Counted from the stretch's first letter, positions 37,955 to 47,439 are shown. The stretch is 64,000 nt of DNA from Rhodanobacter denitrificans (GCF_003335105.1 NZ_QFWQ01000006.1:62001-126000); one strand, 5' to 3'. The notes: generated by a model not told the origin, from the sequence alone. Numbers and translations: made by a program.

Positions 37955-40225
37955 ATGTCTGTCAGCAAACGCTCTCACCGCAGAACCGGTCTCGCCCTGG
38001 CGCTGTTCGCCGCGCTCAACGGCGTGGCGATCGCCGCTCCGCTCGACAACGCCACGCCGGCGGCAATGCCGGATGCCGCCGCCGACCAGGCCCGCACGCT
38101 GGAATCGGTGTCGGTGATCGGGCAGGGTGAAACCCGCCAGGTGCAGCGCATCACCGTGCAGGACGTGAAGCTGCTGCCGCCGGGATCCAGCCCGCTGAAG
38201 CTGCTGGCGAAGCTGCCGGGCGTGCATTTCGAGTCGGCCGATTCGTTTGGCAACTACGAGTGGTCCACCCGTATCAGCCTGCGCGGCTTCAACCAGACCC
38301 GGCTCGGCTTCACGCTGGACGGCATTCCGCTCGGCGACATGAGCTACGGCAACAACAACGGCCTGCACATCAGCCGCGCGCTGATCGCCGAGAATCTCGG
38401 CGGCGCCGAGCTGGCCGCCGGCATCGGTGCGCTGGGCACCGCCTCCACCGGCAACCTCGGCGGCACCGTGCAGTTCTACTCGACCGACCCGTCCAGCAAC
38501 TACGGCGTAACGCTGGCGCAGAGCGTCGGCAGCGACAGCGCGCTGCGCACCTACGCGCGGCTGGACACCGGCGACCACAACGGCTTCGCGATGTACCTGT
38601 CCGGCGCCTACGCCGACAGCGACAAGTGGAAGGGCGACGGCGCGCAGAAGCAGCAGCAGTTCAACGGCAAGGCGGTGTACGACTTCGGCGACAATCACGT
38701 CGCCGCGATGCTGAACACCTCCAGCCGCAACGAGACCGACTACCAGGACCTGTCGCTGGACACGCAGAAGCGGCTGGGCTGGAACTGGGACAACTACGCG
38801 CCGGACTGGCAGCGTGCGGTGAACGCGGCGAAGGGCATCTTCACCGGCGGCGTCAACAACCTGGACGATGCGTACTACGCCGGCCGCGGCCTGCGCGACG
38901 ACAGCCTGGCCGGCCTGTTCGGCGACTTCGGCGTGGCCGAGGGCGTGCGCCTGAAGGCCACCGGCTACTACCACAGCAACCGCGGCCAGGGTCACTGGTT
39001 CACGCCGTACCAGACCTCGTTCGCCGGCACGCCGCAGGAGACGCCGATCGCGATCCGCACCACCGAGTACGGCATCGATCGCTGGGGCACGATCGCCTCG
39101 CTGGGCTGGGACCTCGGCAATCACCATCTCGAAGGCGGCTTCTGGTACGAGAACAGCCACCACACGGTGCAGCGCAACTTCTACTTCATCGCCGGCCCGC
39201 TGGACGACCAGTACTTCCTGCACAACCCGAGCATCCGCAAGTTCTACCAGCGCTACGAAACCGAGACGCACCAGCTCTACCTGCAGGACAGCATCAGCCT
39301 GCTCGACGGCAGGCTGCACCTCGACGTCGGCGTCAAGAGCCCGCAGACGCGCACCCGCACGCACGCCGTGGTGGGCAGCTACGCGAACGGCGAGCTGACC
39401 GCGGACAAGTCGCTGCTGCCGCAGCTCGGCGTGAGCTACAAGCTGGACGGCCAGAACGAACTGTTCGCCTCCTACGCGCAGAACATCGCCGCGTTCCAGG
39501 CCGGCGTGAGCGGCCCGTTCGCCACCACCCAGGCCGCGTTCGACCTGATCAGCGGCAAGCTCCGGCCGGAAGAGTCGCGCACCGTCGAGGCCGGCGTGCG
39601 CCATGCCGAGGAACTGTTCGAGGGTTCGCTGGCGCTATACGACGTGAAGTTCGACCACCGCCTGCTGGCGATCCAGCAGTGCTCGTCCGGCATTCAGGGT
39701 TGCCCGTCGGCGTACGCGAACGTCGGCTCGGTGACCAGTCGCGGCGCCGAGCTGACCTTCATCCTGAAGCCGACCAGCGAGCTGCGCTGGTACAACGCGC
39801 TGTCGTACAACCGCTCGCGCTACGACAGCGACTACCTCAACGGCACCACCGTGGTGGCGACCCGGGGCAAGACCGTGGTCGACAGCCCGAAGCAGTTGTT
39901 CTCCTCGGAGATCGCCTGGACGCCGGGCGCGTGGGACCTGCGCCTGTCCGCCAACTACACCGGCAAGCGCTACTACACCTACGTCAACGACGCTTCGGTG
40001 CCGTCGTACTGGTTGTTCAACGCCGCCGCGGCGTACGACTTCGGCAAGCTCGGCGTGGCCGAGGACCTGAAGCTGGCGCTCAACGTCACCAACCTCGCCG
40101 GCAAGCACTACTACGGCACGATCGGCTCCAACGGCTTCACCGCGACGGACCCGACCGGCGAGTTCGCCACCCTGCAGGTGGGTGCGCCGCGTGCGGCGAT
40201 GCTGACCGCCACCGTGCGCTTCTGA
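37955..40225 (+). CDS. TonB-dependent outer-membrane receptor
   Basis: A 756-residue receptor with signal peptide (to about residue 28, ending AIAAP). A degenerate TonB box TLESVSVIG is followed by a plug domain (LLAKLPGVHFESADSFGNYEW, RISLRGFNQTRLGFTLDGIPLGDM, TASTGNLGGTVQFYSTD) and a barrel ending in RF. The plug has FecA-like features: the TLDGIPLGD loop and the long SYGNNNGLHISR segment. Barrel segments rich in Asn and Gly, such as NRGQGHWFTPYQTSF, line the pore. Two Cys residues (QQCSSGIQGC) could form a loop disulfide. The substrate is not identifiable. Position downstream of phosphatase and phosphodiesterase genes raises the possibility of uptake of a phosphorylated compound, but that is only context. 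GGA is nine bases before the ATG. Confidence 0.9.
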   Translation: MSVSKRSHRRTGLALALFAALNGVAIAAPLDNATPAAMPDAAADQARTLESVSVIGQGETRQVQRITVQDVKLLPPGSSPLKLLAKLPGVHFESADSFGNYEWSTRISLRGFNQTRLGFTLDGIPLGDMSYGNNNGLHISRALIAENLGGAELAAGIGALGTASTGNLGGTVQFYSTDPSSNYGVTLAQSVGSDSALRTYARLDTGDHNGFAMYLSGAYADSDKWKGDGAQKQQQFNGKAVYDFGDNHVAAMLNTSSRNETDYQDLSLDTQKRLGWNWDNYAPDWQRAVNAAKGIFTGGVNNLDDAYYAGRGLRDDSLAGLFGDFGVAEGVRLKATGYYHSNRGQGHWFTPYQTSFAGTPQETPIAIRTTEYGIDRWGTIASLGWDLGNHHLEGGFWYENSHHTVQRNFYFIAGPLDDQYFLHNPSIRKFYQRYETETHQLYLQDSISLLDGRLHLDVGVKSPQTRTRTHAVVGSYANGELTADKSLLPQLGVSYKLDGQNELFASYAQNIAAFQAGVSGPFATTQAAFDLISGKLRPEESRTVEAGVRHAEELFEGSLALYDVKFDHRLLAIQQCSSGIQGCPSAYANVGSVTSRGAELTFILKPTSELRWYNALSYNRSRYDSDYLNGTTVVATRGKTVVDSPKQLFSSEIAWTPGAWDLRLSANYTGKRYYTYVNDASVPSYWLFNAAAAYDFGKLGVAEDLKLALNVTNLAGKHYYGTIGSNGFTATDPTGEFATLQVGAPRAAMLTATVRF

Positions 40226-40312
40226 CCGGCCGTCGCTGACGCCGTGCGCCGCCGTCACCGCGACGGCGGCGCGCTGGCTATGATCGGGCGGGTATCCTCC
40301 ACGGAGCCCTGC

Positions 40313-41050
40313 ATGGTCGCGATGGTCTTCCGTTCCCCGTTGCCGGCCGGCGTGCGCCGGTTCGCCTTCGCCACCTCGGGTGCGGCAGCCGTGGCGATCG
40401 CCGGCGCGCTGCTGGGTGCGGGCGACGCCGGGAGCGGCTGGCTGTGGCTGCACTGGATCGGCAAGCCGCTGGCCACCGCGCTGATCTTCATGCTGGCGTG
40501 GCGCGCGCGGTCGGCGCCGTCGCCGCGCTACCGGCGATGGATGCTGGCGGGCATCGCCTGTTCGCTGGCTGGCGACGTGCTGCTGATGCTGCCGGGCGAC
40601 CTGTTCGTGCCGGGGCTGCTGGCGTTCCTGCTCGCGCATGCATGCTTCATCGCGGCGTTCCTCGGCGACAGCCGTTTCGCCGTGCCGGCGTGGCCGCTCG
40701 CGGCCTGTCTGGCCTACGGCGCGGCGAACCTCGCGCTGCTGTGGGGTGCCATCGACGCGCCGCTGCGCGTGCCGGTGGTCGTCTACGTGGCGGTGCTGGC
40801 CACGATGGGCGGGCAGGCGGTGGCGCGCGCGCTGGCGTCCGCCCGACGCCACGACGCGCAGGCGCCGGCCGCACGGCTGGCCGCGCGCGGCGCTCTGGTG
40901 TTCATGCTGAGCGACAGCCTGCTTGCGTGGGACCGCTTCCGCGGCCCGTTGCCGGGGGCCGGCCTGTGGGTGCTGGCGGCGTATTATCTGGCGCTGTGGT
41001 GGATCGCCCGCTCGGTGCAGGGCACACCAGTCGAAGACGAGGCGGCATGA
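40313..41050 (+). CDS. Lysoplasmalogenase (YhhN/TMEM86 family)
   Basis: A 245-residue integral-membrane protein with about eight helices. The YhhN signature segments are HWIGKPLATALIFML near residue 45, AGIACSLAGDVLLMLP with its conserved Asp, FLLAHACFIAAFLG, and GALVFMLSDSLLAWDRF with the second conserved Asp. Family members hydrolyse the vinyl-ether bond of lysoplasmalogen to an aldehyde and a glycerophospho-alcohol. The ATG at 40313 has GGAG seven bases upstream. An upstream frame from 40244 is rejected because of that site. Its stop overlaps the next gene as ATGA, tying it to an ether-lipid oxygenase homologue. Confidence 0.85.
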   Translation: MVAMVFRSPLPAGVRRFAFATSGAAAVAIAGALLGAGDAGSGWLWLHWIGKPLATALIFMLAWRARSAPSPRYRRWMLAGIACSLAGDVLLMLPGDLFVPGLLAFLLAHACFIAAFLGDSRFAVPAWPLAACLAYGAANLALLWGAIDAPLRVPVVVYVAVLATMGGQAVARALASARRHDAQAPAARLAARGALVFMLSDSLLAWDRFRGPLPGAGLWVLAAYYLALWWIARSVQGTPVEDEAA

Positions 41051-42333
41051 ACACGCAGGAACTCATCATCACCTGGGCCACCCCGGTGTTCTTCCTGCTG
41101 ATCGGCATCGAGCTGCTGGTGGCGAAGCGACGCGGGCGCGACGCCTACGCCAGCAACGACGCGATCAACAGCATCGGGCTGGGCGTGATCTCGCAGCTGG
41201 TCGGCGTGTTCGGTAAGCTGCTGACGATCGGCATCTATGCGTGGTGCGTCGAGCACCTGGCGCTATTCGTGCTGCCGCCGGACAACCTGCTGGTGTGGGC
41301 CGGCGCGCTGCTGCTGTACGACTTCTGCTACTACTGGCTGCACCGCGCCGGGCACCGGGTGAACATCCTGTGGGCTGCCCACGTGGTGCATCACCAGAGC
41401 GAGCGCTACAACCTGTCCACCGCGCTGCGCCAGACCGGCAGCGGCGTGCTGCTGGGCTGGCTGTTCTACCTGCCGCTGGCCGTGCTCGGCGTGCCGCTCA
41501 AGGTGTTCGTGGTGGTGGCGCTGATCGACCTGCTGTACCAGTTCTGGGTGCACACCGAGCAGATCGGCCGGCTCGGCTGGTTCGACCGGGTGTTCTGCTC
41601 GCCGTCCAACCATCGCGCCCACCACGCGGTGAACGACCGCTATCTCGACCGCAACTACGGCGGCATCCTGATCGTGTGGGACCGCCTGTTCGGCAGCTTC
41701 GTCGAGGAGGACGACAACGATCCTCCGGTATACGGCACCCGCTCGCCGCTGCGCAGCTGGAACCCACTGTGGGCGAACGCCGAGGTGTACTGGCATGCCG
41801 CGGTGGACGCGTGGCATGCGCGGCGCTGGCGCGACAAGCTGCTGGTATGGCTGAAGCCGCCGGGCTGGCGCCCGGCTGACGTGGCGGCGCGCTACCCGAA
41901 GCCGGATTTCGTGATGCCCAACGAGCGCTTCGATCCGCCGCTGTCGCGGGCGCTGAAGCTTTACGTGCTGGCGCAGTTCGCGCTGCTGCTGGGCATGACC
42001 ACGCAGTTCCTCGGCATGGCCGGCACGGCCGGTCTGCCGGAGTTGCTGCTGTATGCGATCTACCTGGTTGCCGGCCTGTGCGTGCTCGGCGCGCTGATGG
42101 AAGGCCGGCGCTGGGCGCCGTGGGCGGAAGGCGTGCGCGTGCTGGCCACCGCCGCGGTGCCGCTGCTCAGCGGGCGCTGGTTCGGCGTGACCCACCTGGA
42201 CGGCCGCGTCGCGCTGGCGATCGCGGCGGTGTCCGGGCTCAGCGCGGTCGCACTGCCATGGTTGCGCGCGTCGTCGGGCGGCGCGGGCGTGGCCGCTGTT
42301 CCCGCTGAATCCGCAGCCGCTTCGCTGCGGTAG
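41047..42333 (+). CDS. Alkylglycerol monooxygenase-like fatty-acid hydroxylase (sterol desaturase superfamily)
   Basis: A 428-residue membrane di-iron enzyme. The His clusters are HRAGH at 99-103, HVVHH at 112-116, His169 in FWVHTE and HRAHH at 189-193. The segments around them, WAAHVVHHQSERYNLSTALRQ and QFWVHTEQIGRLGWFDRVF, then SNHRAHH and NYGGILIVWDRLFGSF, match the animal alkylglycerol monooxygenase AGMO/TMEM195 more closely than C-5 sterol desaturases. AGMO opens the O-alkyl ether bond of glyceryl ethers. The C-terminal 130 residues are a four-helix membrane region. The start overlaps the lysoplasmalogenase gene by four bases. Together they suggest consumption of ether lipids; the specific substrate is inferred. 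Confidence 0.8.
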   Translation: MNTQELIITWATPVFFLLIGIELLVAKRRGRDAYASNDAINSIGLGVISQLVGVFGKLLTIGIYAWCVEHLALFVLPPDNLLVWAGALLLYDFCYYWLHRAGHRVNILWAAHVVHHQSERYNLSTALRQTGSGVLLGWLFYLPLAVLGVPLKVFVVVALIDLLYQFWVHTEQIGRLGWFDRVFCSPSNHRAHHAVNDRYLDRNYGGILIVWDRLFGSFVEEDDNDPPVYGTRSPLRSWNPLWANAEVYWHAAVDAWHARRWRDKLLVWLKPPGWRPADVAARYPKPDFVMPNERFDPPLSRALKLYVLAQFALLLGMTTQFLGMAGTAGLPELLLYAIYLVAGLCVLGALMEGRRWAPWAEGVRVLATAAVPLLSGRWFGVTHLDGRVALAIAAVSGLSAVALPWLRASSGGAGVAAVPAESAAASLR

Positions 42334-42351
42334 GGCGGGCATCGCCCGCCG
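42331..42351. repeat. Single palindromic repeat of the GTAGGGCGGGC family
   Basis: GGTAGGGCGGGCATCGCCCGC directly at the end of the monooxygenase-like gene; the same unit as at 18824-18894. It could serve as a 3' stem-loop. Confidence 0.65.
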
Positions 42352-42501
42352 GCTGTCTGCTCTGGCAAAAGCGGCGCGCGGTGCGCGCCCTGCCGGATTT
42401 GCGCGGAACTTCGGCGGTCCGGCGGCAACCGTGCTGCACCGCGCTGGGTGAGCGCGTGCGCATTCGCTATGATCGCCGCTTGTTTGACTCAGGGGCAGGC
42501 G

Positions 42502-44013
42502 ATGGGATTCTTCAGCAAGCTGGTGCGCCACAAGACGGTCGAGCAATTGCAGGCGGAGGCCGGCACGCGTGGCGATTTCCGCCGCGTGCTGGGCTTGTGG
42601 CAGCTCACCGCGATCGGCATCGGCGGCATCATCGGCGTCGGCATCTTCGTGCTGGCCGGGCAGCAGGCGGCGATGAACGCCGGCCCGGCGGTGGCGCTCA
42701 GCTTCCTCATCGCCGGCATCGGCAGCGCCTGCGCCGCGCTGTGCTACGCCGAGTTCGCCGGGCTGATTCCGGTCACCGGCAGTGCCTACACCTATGGCTA
42801 CGCGGTGCTCGGCGAGTTCGCAGCCTGGATCATCGGCTGGGACCTGCTGCTGGAATACGCGCTGGTGGTCGCGGTGGTGGCGATCGGCTGGTCCGGCTAC
42901 GTGCAGGTGCTGCTGAACTCCGCCGGCGTGCACCTGCCGGAATGGGCGCAGCAGAGCATGAGCGCGCAGACCATGGAGTACTACCTGCAGCAGGCCTTCG
43001 GCGTGCACGGCAGCCACCCGATCGCCGGACCGAGCGACGGCCACCGCTTCAACGTGATCGCCGCCGCGGTGTCGCTGGCGGTCGCGGTACTGCTGACCGT
43101 GCGCACCGAGTGGGGCGCGCGCTTCAATACGCTGGTGGTGGCGATCAAGGTGATCGGCGTGCTGCTGGTGGTCGGCGTGGGGGTGTTCTACATCGACACC
43201 GCGAACTGGCATCCGTTCGTGCCGCCGCGGATGGTCGACGCCGCCACCGGCATCGGCCACTTCGGCTGGCAGGGCGTGCTGACCGGCGCCAGCGTGGTGT
43301 TCTTCGCGGTGTTCGGCTACGACACGCTGACCACCGCGGCGGAGGAATCGAAGCACCCGCAGCGCGACCTGCCGCGCGCGGTGCTGCTGTCGCTGGCGAT
43401 CGCGATGGTGCTGTACCTCGCGGTATCGCTGGTGCTCACCGGCATCACCCATTACAGCAAGCTGGGCGGCGAGGCCTCGGTGTCGGACGCGTTCGAGTCG
43501 ATCGGCCTGCACTGGCTCAGCGTCACCATCGCGGCGGCGGCGGTGATCGGCGTGACCAGCGTGCTGTTCGCGTTCATGCTGGGCGCGGCGCGGATCTGGT
43601 TCGCGCTGGCCCGCGACGGCCTGCTGCCGGCATGGTTCGCCAGGGTCAGCCCGCGCTTCGGCACGCCGGCGCGACCGACCCTGATCCTGGGCCTGTTCAC
43701 CGCGCTGGTCGCCGGCTTGCTGCCGATCGGCGAGGTGGCCGAGCTGGTCAACATCGGCACGCTCAGCGCCTTCATCATCATCTGCGCCTCGATCATGCTG
43801 CTGCGCGTGCGCCGGCCGGAACTGCAGCGCAACTTCAGGACCCCTGCGGTGTGGTTCACCGCGCCACTGGGCATCGTGTTCTCCGCCGCGCTGATCTACG
43901 GCTTGCCGTGGATCACCTACGAGCGCTTCATCGTCTGGATGGCGCTGGGCTGCGTGATCTACTTCGCCTACGGCATCCGCCGCAGCAAGCTGGCGGCGTC
44001 GGGCGAAGGCTGA
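42502..44013 (+). CDS. APC-superfamily amino-acid permease
   Basis: A 503-residue inner-membrane transporter with about 12 helices. The N-terminal GLWQLTAIGIGGIIGVGIFVLAG and the following YAEFAGLIPVTGSAYTYGYAVLG are the substrate-binding TM1 and conserved TM2 regions of the cationic amino-acid transporter (CAT) branch. VFFAVFGYDTLTTAAEESKHPQRDLPRA is the TM6-loop signature. YhdG-like and CAT-like permeases of this kind are usual in xanthomonads; exact substrate is unknown. The ATG at 42502 follows AGGGGCAGG; the frame continues upstream to 42448 but without family similarity there. It is monocistronic, with a convergent neighbour downstream. Confidence 0.88.
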   Translation: MGFFSKLVRHKTVEQLQAEAGTRGDFRRVLGLWQLTAIGIGGIIGVGIFVLAGQQAAMNAGPAVALSFLIAGIGSACAALCYAEFAGLIPVTGSAYTYGYAVLGEFAAWIIGWDLLLEYALVVAVVAIGWSGYVQVLLNSAGVHLPEWAQQSMSAQTMEYYLQQAFGVHGSHPIAGPSDGHRFNVIAAAVSLAVAVLLTVRTEWGARFNTLVVAIKVIGVLLVVGVGVFYIDTANWHPFVPPRMVDAATGIGHFGWQGVLTGASVVFFAVFGYDTLTTAAEESKHPQRDLPRAVLLSLAIAMVLYLAVSLVLTGITHYSKLGGEASVSDAFESIGLHWLSVTIAAAAVIGVTSVLFAFMLGAARIWFALARDGLLPAWFARVSPRFGTPARPTLILGLFTALVAGLLPIGEVAELVNIGTLSAFIIICASIMLLRVRRPELQRNFRTPAVWFTAPLGIVFSAALIYGLPWITYERFIVWMALGCVIYFAYGIRRSKLAASGEG

Positions 44014-44024
44014 ACCTCGCCGGG

Positions 44025-45095
44025 TCAGGCGCTGACGACCCGGTCGCGGCCGTCGCGTTTGGCCTGGCGCATCGCCTGGTCGGCGCGGGCCAGCAGGGTT
44101 TCGAGGACCTCGCCGGCGTGGTCGCATTCGGCCACGCCGATGCTCACCGTCAACGGGCCGTCCGGGCGCAGGATCTCGTGCATCGACTGACGCAGCTGCT
44201 CGGCGCGGGCGCCGGCCTGTTGCAGGTCGAGGCCGGGCAGCAGCATCGCGAACTCCTCGCCGCCGATGCGGCCGATCAGGTCGCCCTGGCGCATCTGCCG
44301 GCGTATTACCGAGGCCAGCGCGATCAGCGCCGCATCCCCCGCGGCGTGGCCGTAGTTGTCGTTGAGCGACTTGAAGTGGTCGGCGTCCAGGTAAAGCACG
44401 CACGCCGGCTGCTGCCGTAGACGGATGTCGCCCAGCGCGAGTCGCGCCAGCTCCAGGAAGCGGTTGCGCACCAGCAGGCCGGTGAGGCCATCGGTGTTGA
44501 CCTGCTCGCGCAGCTGGCGTTCCAGGCGGAACTGCTCGAACAGGGTGCGCGCCATGAATGCGCGCAGCACCGTCGACAGCGCGATCGCGATCGCCATGTA
44601 GACCAGGTACTGGAGGACCTGCATGTTGTCGGTACCGCCGAACAGCAGCATCGGCAGCGGCCCCAGCGCGCACAGCAACATGGCGGCGAGGAAATCCCAG
44701 CGACCCAGCCAGATCACCGACGACGCCACCGGCAGCAGCAACCCGGGCAGCACCACGGACCGCCGGTGCACGTCATCCACGCCGTTGAGGTTGATGCCGA
44801 TCTCCAGCAGCACGACGCACAGCAGGGTCAGCGAGCTGAGCAGGCGCGGCTGCCGCACATACCGGGTCGACGAGGCCACCAGCAGCAGCGGCGGCAGCGG
44901 TACGAGACGCAGCCACAGCGGCAACGACGAGTGGTTCACCAGGGTGCTGGCGATGACTGCCACCAGATAGGCAAGCGCGCCCACCAGCATCAAGGCGTGG
45001 ATCATCGGCCCCATCTGCTGCGCCAGATAGTGGCTGTACTCGCGGCGTTGCTCCGTGTTGCCGGCTTTCCGGAGGTGCTTGAACAGGACGTGCAT
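44025..45095 (-). CDS. Membrane diguanylate cyclase (GGDEF)
   Basis: A 356-residue protein: five or six helices over residues 30-180 (a 7TM-like or MASE-type sensor not assigned to a family), then a GGDEF domain. The active loop is GGEEF at 278-282 with NTDGLTGLLVRNRF at 200-212 and DADHFKSLNDNYGH at 237-250. The inhibitory I-site RQGD at 269-272 lies at the expected five-residue distance. It should make cyclic di-GMP and be product-inhibited. The ATG at 45095 starts the helical region; an upstream start at 45143 is possible but lacks a good site. The CRP/Clp-like site at 49778 upstream of the polysaccharide operon offers a possible c-di-GMP link, as Clp of Xanthomonas senses this nucleotide. 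Confidence 0.9.
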   Translation of the reverse strand: MHVLFKHLRKAGNTEQRREYSHYLAQQMGPMIHALMLVGALAYLVAVIASTLVNHSSLPLWLRLVPLPPLLLVASSTRYVRQPRLLSSLTLLCVVLLEIGINLNGVDDVHRRSVVLPGLLLPVASSVIWLGRWDFLAAMLLCALGPLPMLLFGGTDNMQVLQYLVYMAIAIALSTVLRAFMARTLFEQFRLERQLREQVNTDGLTGLLVRNRFLELARLALGDIRLRQQPACVLYLDADHFKSLNDNYGHAAGDAALIALASVIRRQMRQGDLIGRIGGEEFAMLLPGLDLQQAGARAEQLRQSMHEILRPDGPLTVSIGVAECDHAGEVLETLLARADQAMRQAKRDGRDRVVSA

Positions 45096-45372
45096 GCGGG
45101 TTCTGCCGGGTGGAGGCCGGGAGGCTCGACTCAAGCAGAGCAAGATGGATGCCAGACTCCGGCCGGCGGCCGAGGTGGGTTCATGCGCGAGCCATGCGCG
45201 TGACCTTCGGCAGGGGTGAAGCCCGGCGTTGCCGGTCTAGCATCGACGCCTCGGATTCCTGCCGCGGCAACTGCTGTGGCACGGATTCCCCGAGTCTGTC
45301 TGGCCTGGGCGGCCCTCTCGCCGCGGATCCCGGCCTGCCCGGCAGACGCCCATTTCCCTCCCGGAGAACGCA

Positions 45373-47271
45373 TTGAAAGCCACCCGCCTCGCTTCCGCCC
45401 TTGCCGCTGCCGCCCTCGGCCTGGCCAGTTTCGCCGCGCTTGCCGATGTCCCTGCGCCGCGGGATGTGCCGTATCAGGGCACCTTGAAGATCAAAGTGGA
45501 CGCTACCGACGTGGCGCGCCGGATCTTCCGCGTGCACGAGGTGATTCCGGCGCAGCCGGGGCCGTTGACCCTGCTTTATCCGCAGTGGCTGCCCGGCAAC
45601 CATTCGCCGAACGGCACGATCGACAAGATGGCCGGGCTGATGGTGAAGGCGAACGGCCAGGTGCTGCCGTGGACGCGCGACCCGCTGAACGTCTACGCGT
45701 TCCACGTCGACGTGCCGCAGGGTGCCAGTGGGGTGGAGGTCGAGTTCCAGTTCCTGTCGTCGCAGGACCAGCGTCAGGGCCGCGTGGTGATGACGCCGGA
45801 GATGCTCAACCTGCAATGGAACTCGGTGACGCTGTATCCGGCTGGCTACTTCGCCCGCCAAATCAATACCGAGGCCAGCGTGAAGCTGCCCGCCGGCTGG
45901 CAGGCCGGCACCGCGCTGGAAGTGGCCTCGAAGGACGGCGACACGCTGAACTTCAAGCCGATCAATTACGACGACCTGGTCGATTCACCGATCTATGCCG
46001 GCAAGTACTTCAAGCGCATCGACCTGGATCCGGGCGCCAAGGCGCCGGTGCACATGAGCATCGTGGCCGACGACATGAAGTACCTGGAGATCAAGCCGGA
46101 GCAGATCAAGCCGTTCCGGGACCTGGTCCAGCAGATGTACAAGATGTACGGCGCGCACCATTACGACCACTACGATTTCCTCGTCTCGCTCAGCGACAAG
46201 ATGAGCGGCAATGGCCTCGAGCATCATCGCTCCAGCGAGGACGGCACCTCGGCCGACTTCTTCACCGAGTGGAAGAAGAATGCGCTGGCCCGCGATCTGT
46301 TCTCGCACGAGTTCAACCATTCCTGGGACGGCAAGTATCGCCGCGGCGCGGATCTCGCCACGCCGAACTTCAACGTGCCGATGAGCGACACCCTGCTGTG
46401 GGTCTACGAAGGCCAGACCCAGTTCTGGGGCCAGGTGATGGCCGCGCGTTCGGGCCTGTGGGACGCCGATCAGGCGCATGACATGTGGGCCTTCACCGCT
46501 GCCGCCTACGACAGGGGCCGCCCCGGCCTGGCCAGTTTCCGCAACGTGCAGGACACCACCAACGACCCGATCATCGCGCAGCGTCGCCCGTTGCCGTACC
46601 GCAACTACCAGGGCAGCGAGGACTACTACTCGGCCGGCCAGATGATCTGGCTCGACGTCGATGGCCAGTTGCGTGAGCTGAGCGGCGGCAAGAAGAGCAT
46701 CGACGACTTCGGCAGGGCGTTCTTCGGCATGGAGAACGGCAAGTGGGACGTCAACACCTACACCTTCGAGGACGTGGTCAAGACGCTCAACGACATCGCG
46801 CCGTACGACTGGGCGAAATACCTGCGTACGCGCCTCGATGGCCATGGCCCGCTGACCGGCGGCATCGAGTCGCACGGCTGGAAGCTGGTCTACACCGACA
46901 AGCCGTCCGACGCGGTGAAGGCGATCGAGGCGCGCCGGCACAGCGTCGACCTCACCTACTCGCTGGGCGTTTCCATCGGCAAGGGTGGCAGCATCAGCGA
47001 CGTGCTGTGGGACGGCCCCGCGTTCAAGGCCGGCCTGTCGCCGAGCATGACGGTGATCGCCGTCAATGGTCGCGACTATGACGCCGACGCGCTCAAGGAG
47101 GCGGTGACCGCCTCGGCCAAGGACAGGAACCAGCCGGTCGAGCTGCTGGTGAAGAACTTCGACGAGTACAAGACCATCCGCATCGACTACCACGACGGCC
47201 TGAAATACCCGCACCTGGTCCGCGACACCCGCAAGCCCGACACGCTCACCACGCTGCTCAAGGCCCGCTGA
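45373..47271 (+). CDS. M61-family glycyl aminopeptidase
   Basis: A secreted zinc aminopeptidase of 632 residues. The signal peptide ends near residue 24 (AALA). The zinc motif HEFNH is at 312-316 in LFSHEFNHSWDGKYRRG, and the downstream glutamate is in WVYEGQTQFWG, as in M61 enzymes that remove N-terminal glycine. A C-terminal PDZ-like domain (LGVSIGKGGSISDVLWDGPAFKAGL and TVIAVNGRDYDA) is visible. The start is a TTG at 45373, supported by GGAG seven bases upstream and by the signal peptide that begins there. Diverges from the diguanylate cyclase gene. Confidence 0.92.
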   Translation: MKATRLASALAAAALGLASFAALADVPAPRDVPYQGTLKIKVDATDVARRIFRVHEVIPAQPGPLTLLYPQWLPGNHSPNGTIDKMAGLMVKANGQVLPWTRDPLNVYAFHVDVPQGASGVEVEFQFLSSQDQRQGRVVMTPEMLNLQWNSVTLYPAGYFARQINTEASVKLPAGWQAGTALEVASKDGDTLNFKPINYDDLVDSPIYAGKYFKRIDLDPGAKAPVHMSIVADDMKYLEIKPEQIKPFRDLVQQMYKMYGAHHYDHYDFLVSLSDKMSGNGLEHHRSSEDGTSADFFTEWKKNALARDLFSHEFNHSWDGKYRRGADLATPNFNVPMSDTLLWVYEGQTQFWGQVMAARSGLWDADQAHDMWAFTAAAYDRGRPGLASFRNVQDTTNDPIIAQRRPLPYRNYQGSEDYYSAGQMIWLDVDGQLRELSGGKKSIDDFGRAFFGMENGKWDVNTYTFEDVVKTLNDIAPYDWAKYLRTRLDGHGPLTGGIESHGWKLVYTDKPSDAVKAIEARRHSVDLTYSLGVSIGKGGSISDVLWDGPAFKAGLSPSMTVIAVNGRDYDADALKEAVTASAKDRNQPVELLVKNFDEYKTIRIDYHDGLKYPHLVRDTRKPDTLTTLLKAR

Positions 47272-47284
47272 AGCCCGCCGCGAT

Positions 47285-47307
47285 CCCTCTCCCGTGCCGG
47301 GAGAGGG
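47285..47307 (+). terminator. Perfect GC hairpin after the M61 gene
   Basis: Ten-base perfect arms, CCCTCTCCCG and CGGGAGAGGG, with a three-base loop, 13 bases after the stop codon, followed by CCGGGGGTTGGGCGGGC. The same unit is at 11156-11180. It is both a dispersed repeat and a likely transcript end. Confidence 0.6.
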
Positions 47308-47439
47308 CCGGGGGTTGGGCGGGCATGCGGAGCGGGGCGCCACCTGCCGCCGCGCCACGCATGCCCCTCGGCGGCAACTCCGCTATACTGCGCTCCCCCG
47401 CGGCACCGGCCTTGGCCGGCCTGCCGCGCGGCCTTGCAT

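Noticed and set aside
41263-44673. Minus-strand open frame of more than 1,100 codons
   Set aside because: It runs antisense to the AGMO-like and permease genes; composition is His/Gln/Arg-rich and no family is visible.
47280-47340. Riboswitch or structured RNA upstream of tRNA-Arg
   Set aside because: The only structure is the dispersed hairpin repeat also found at 11156-11180.
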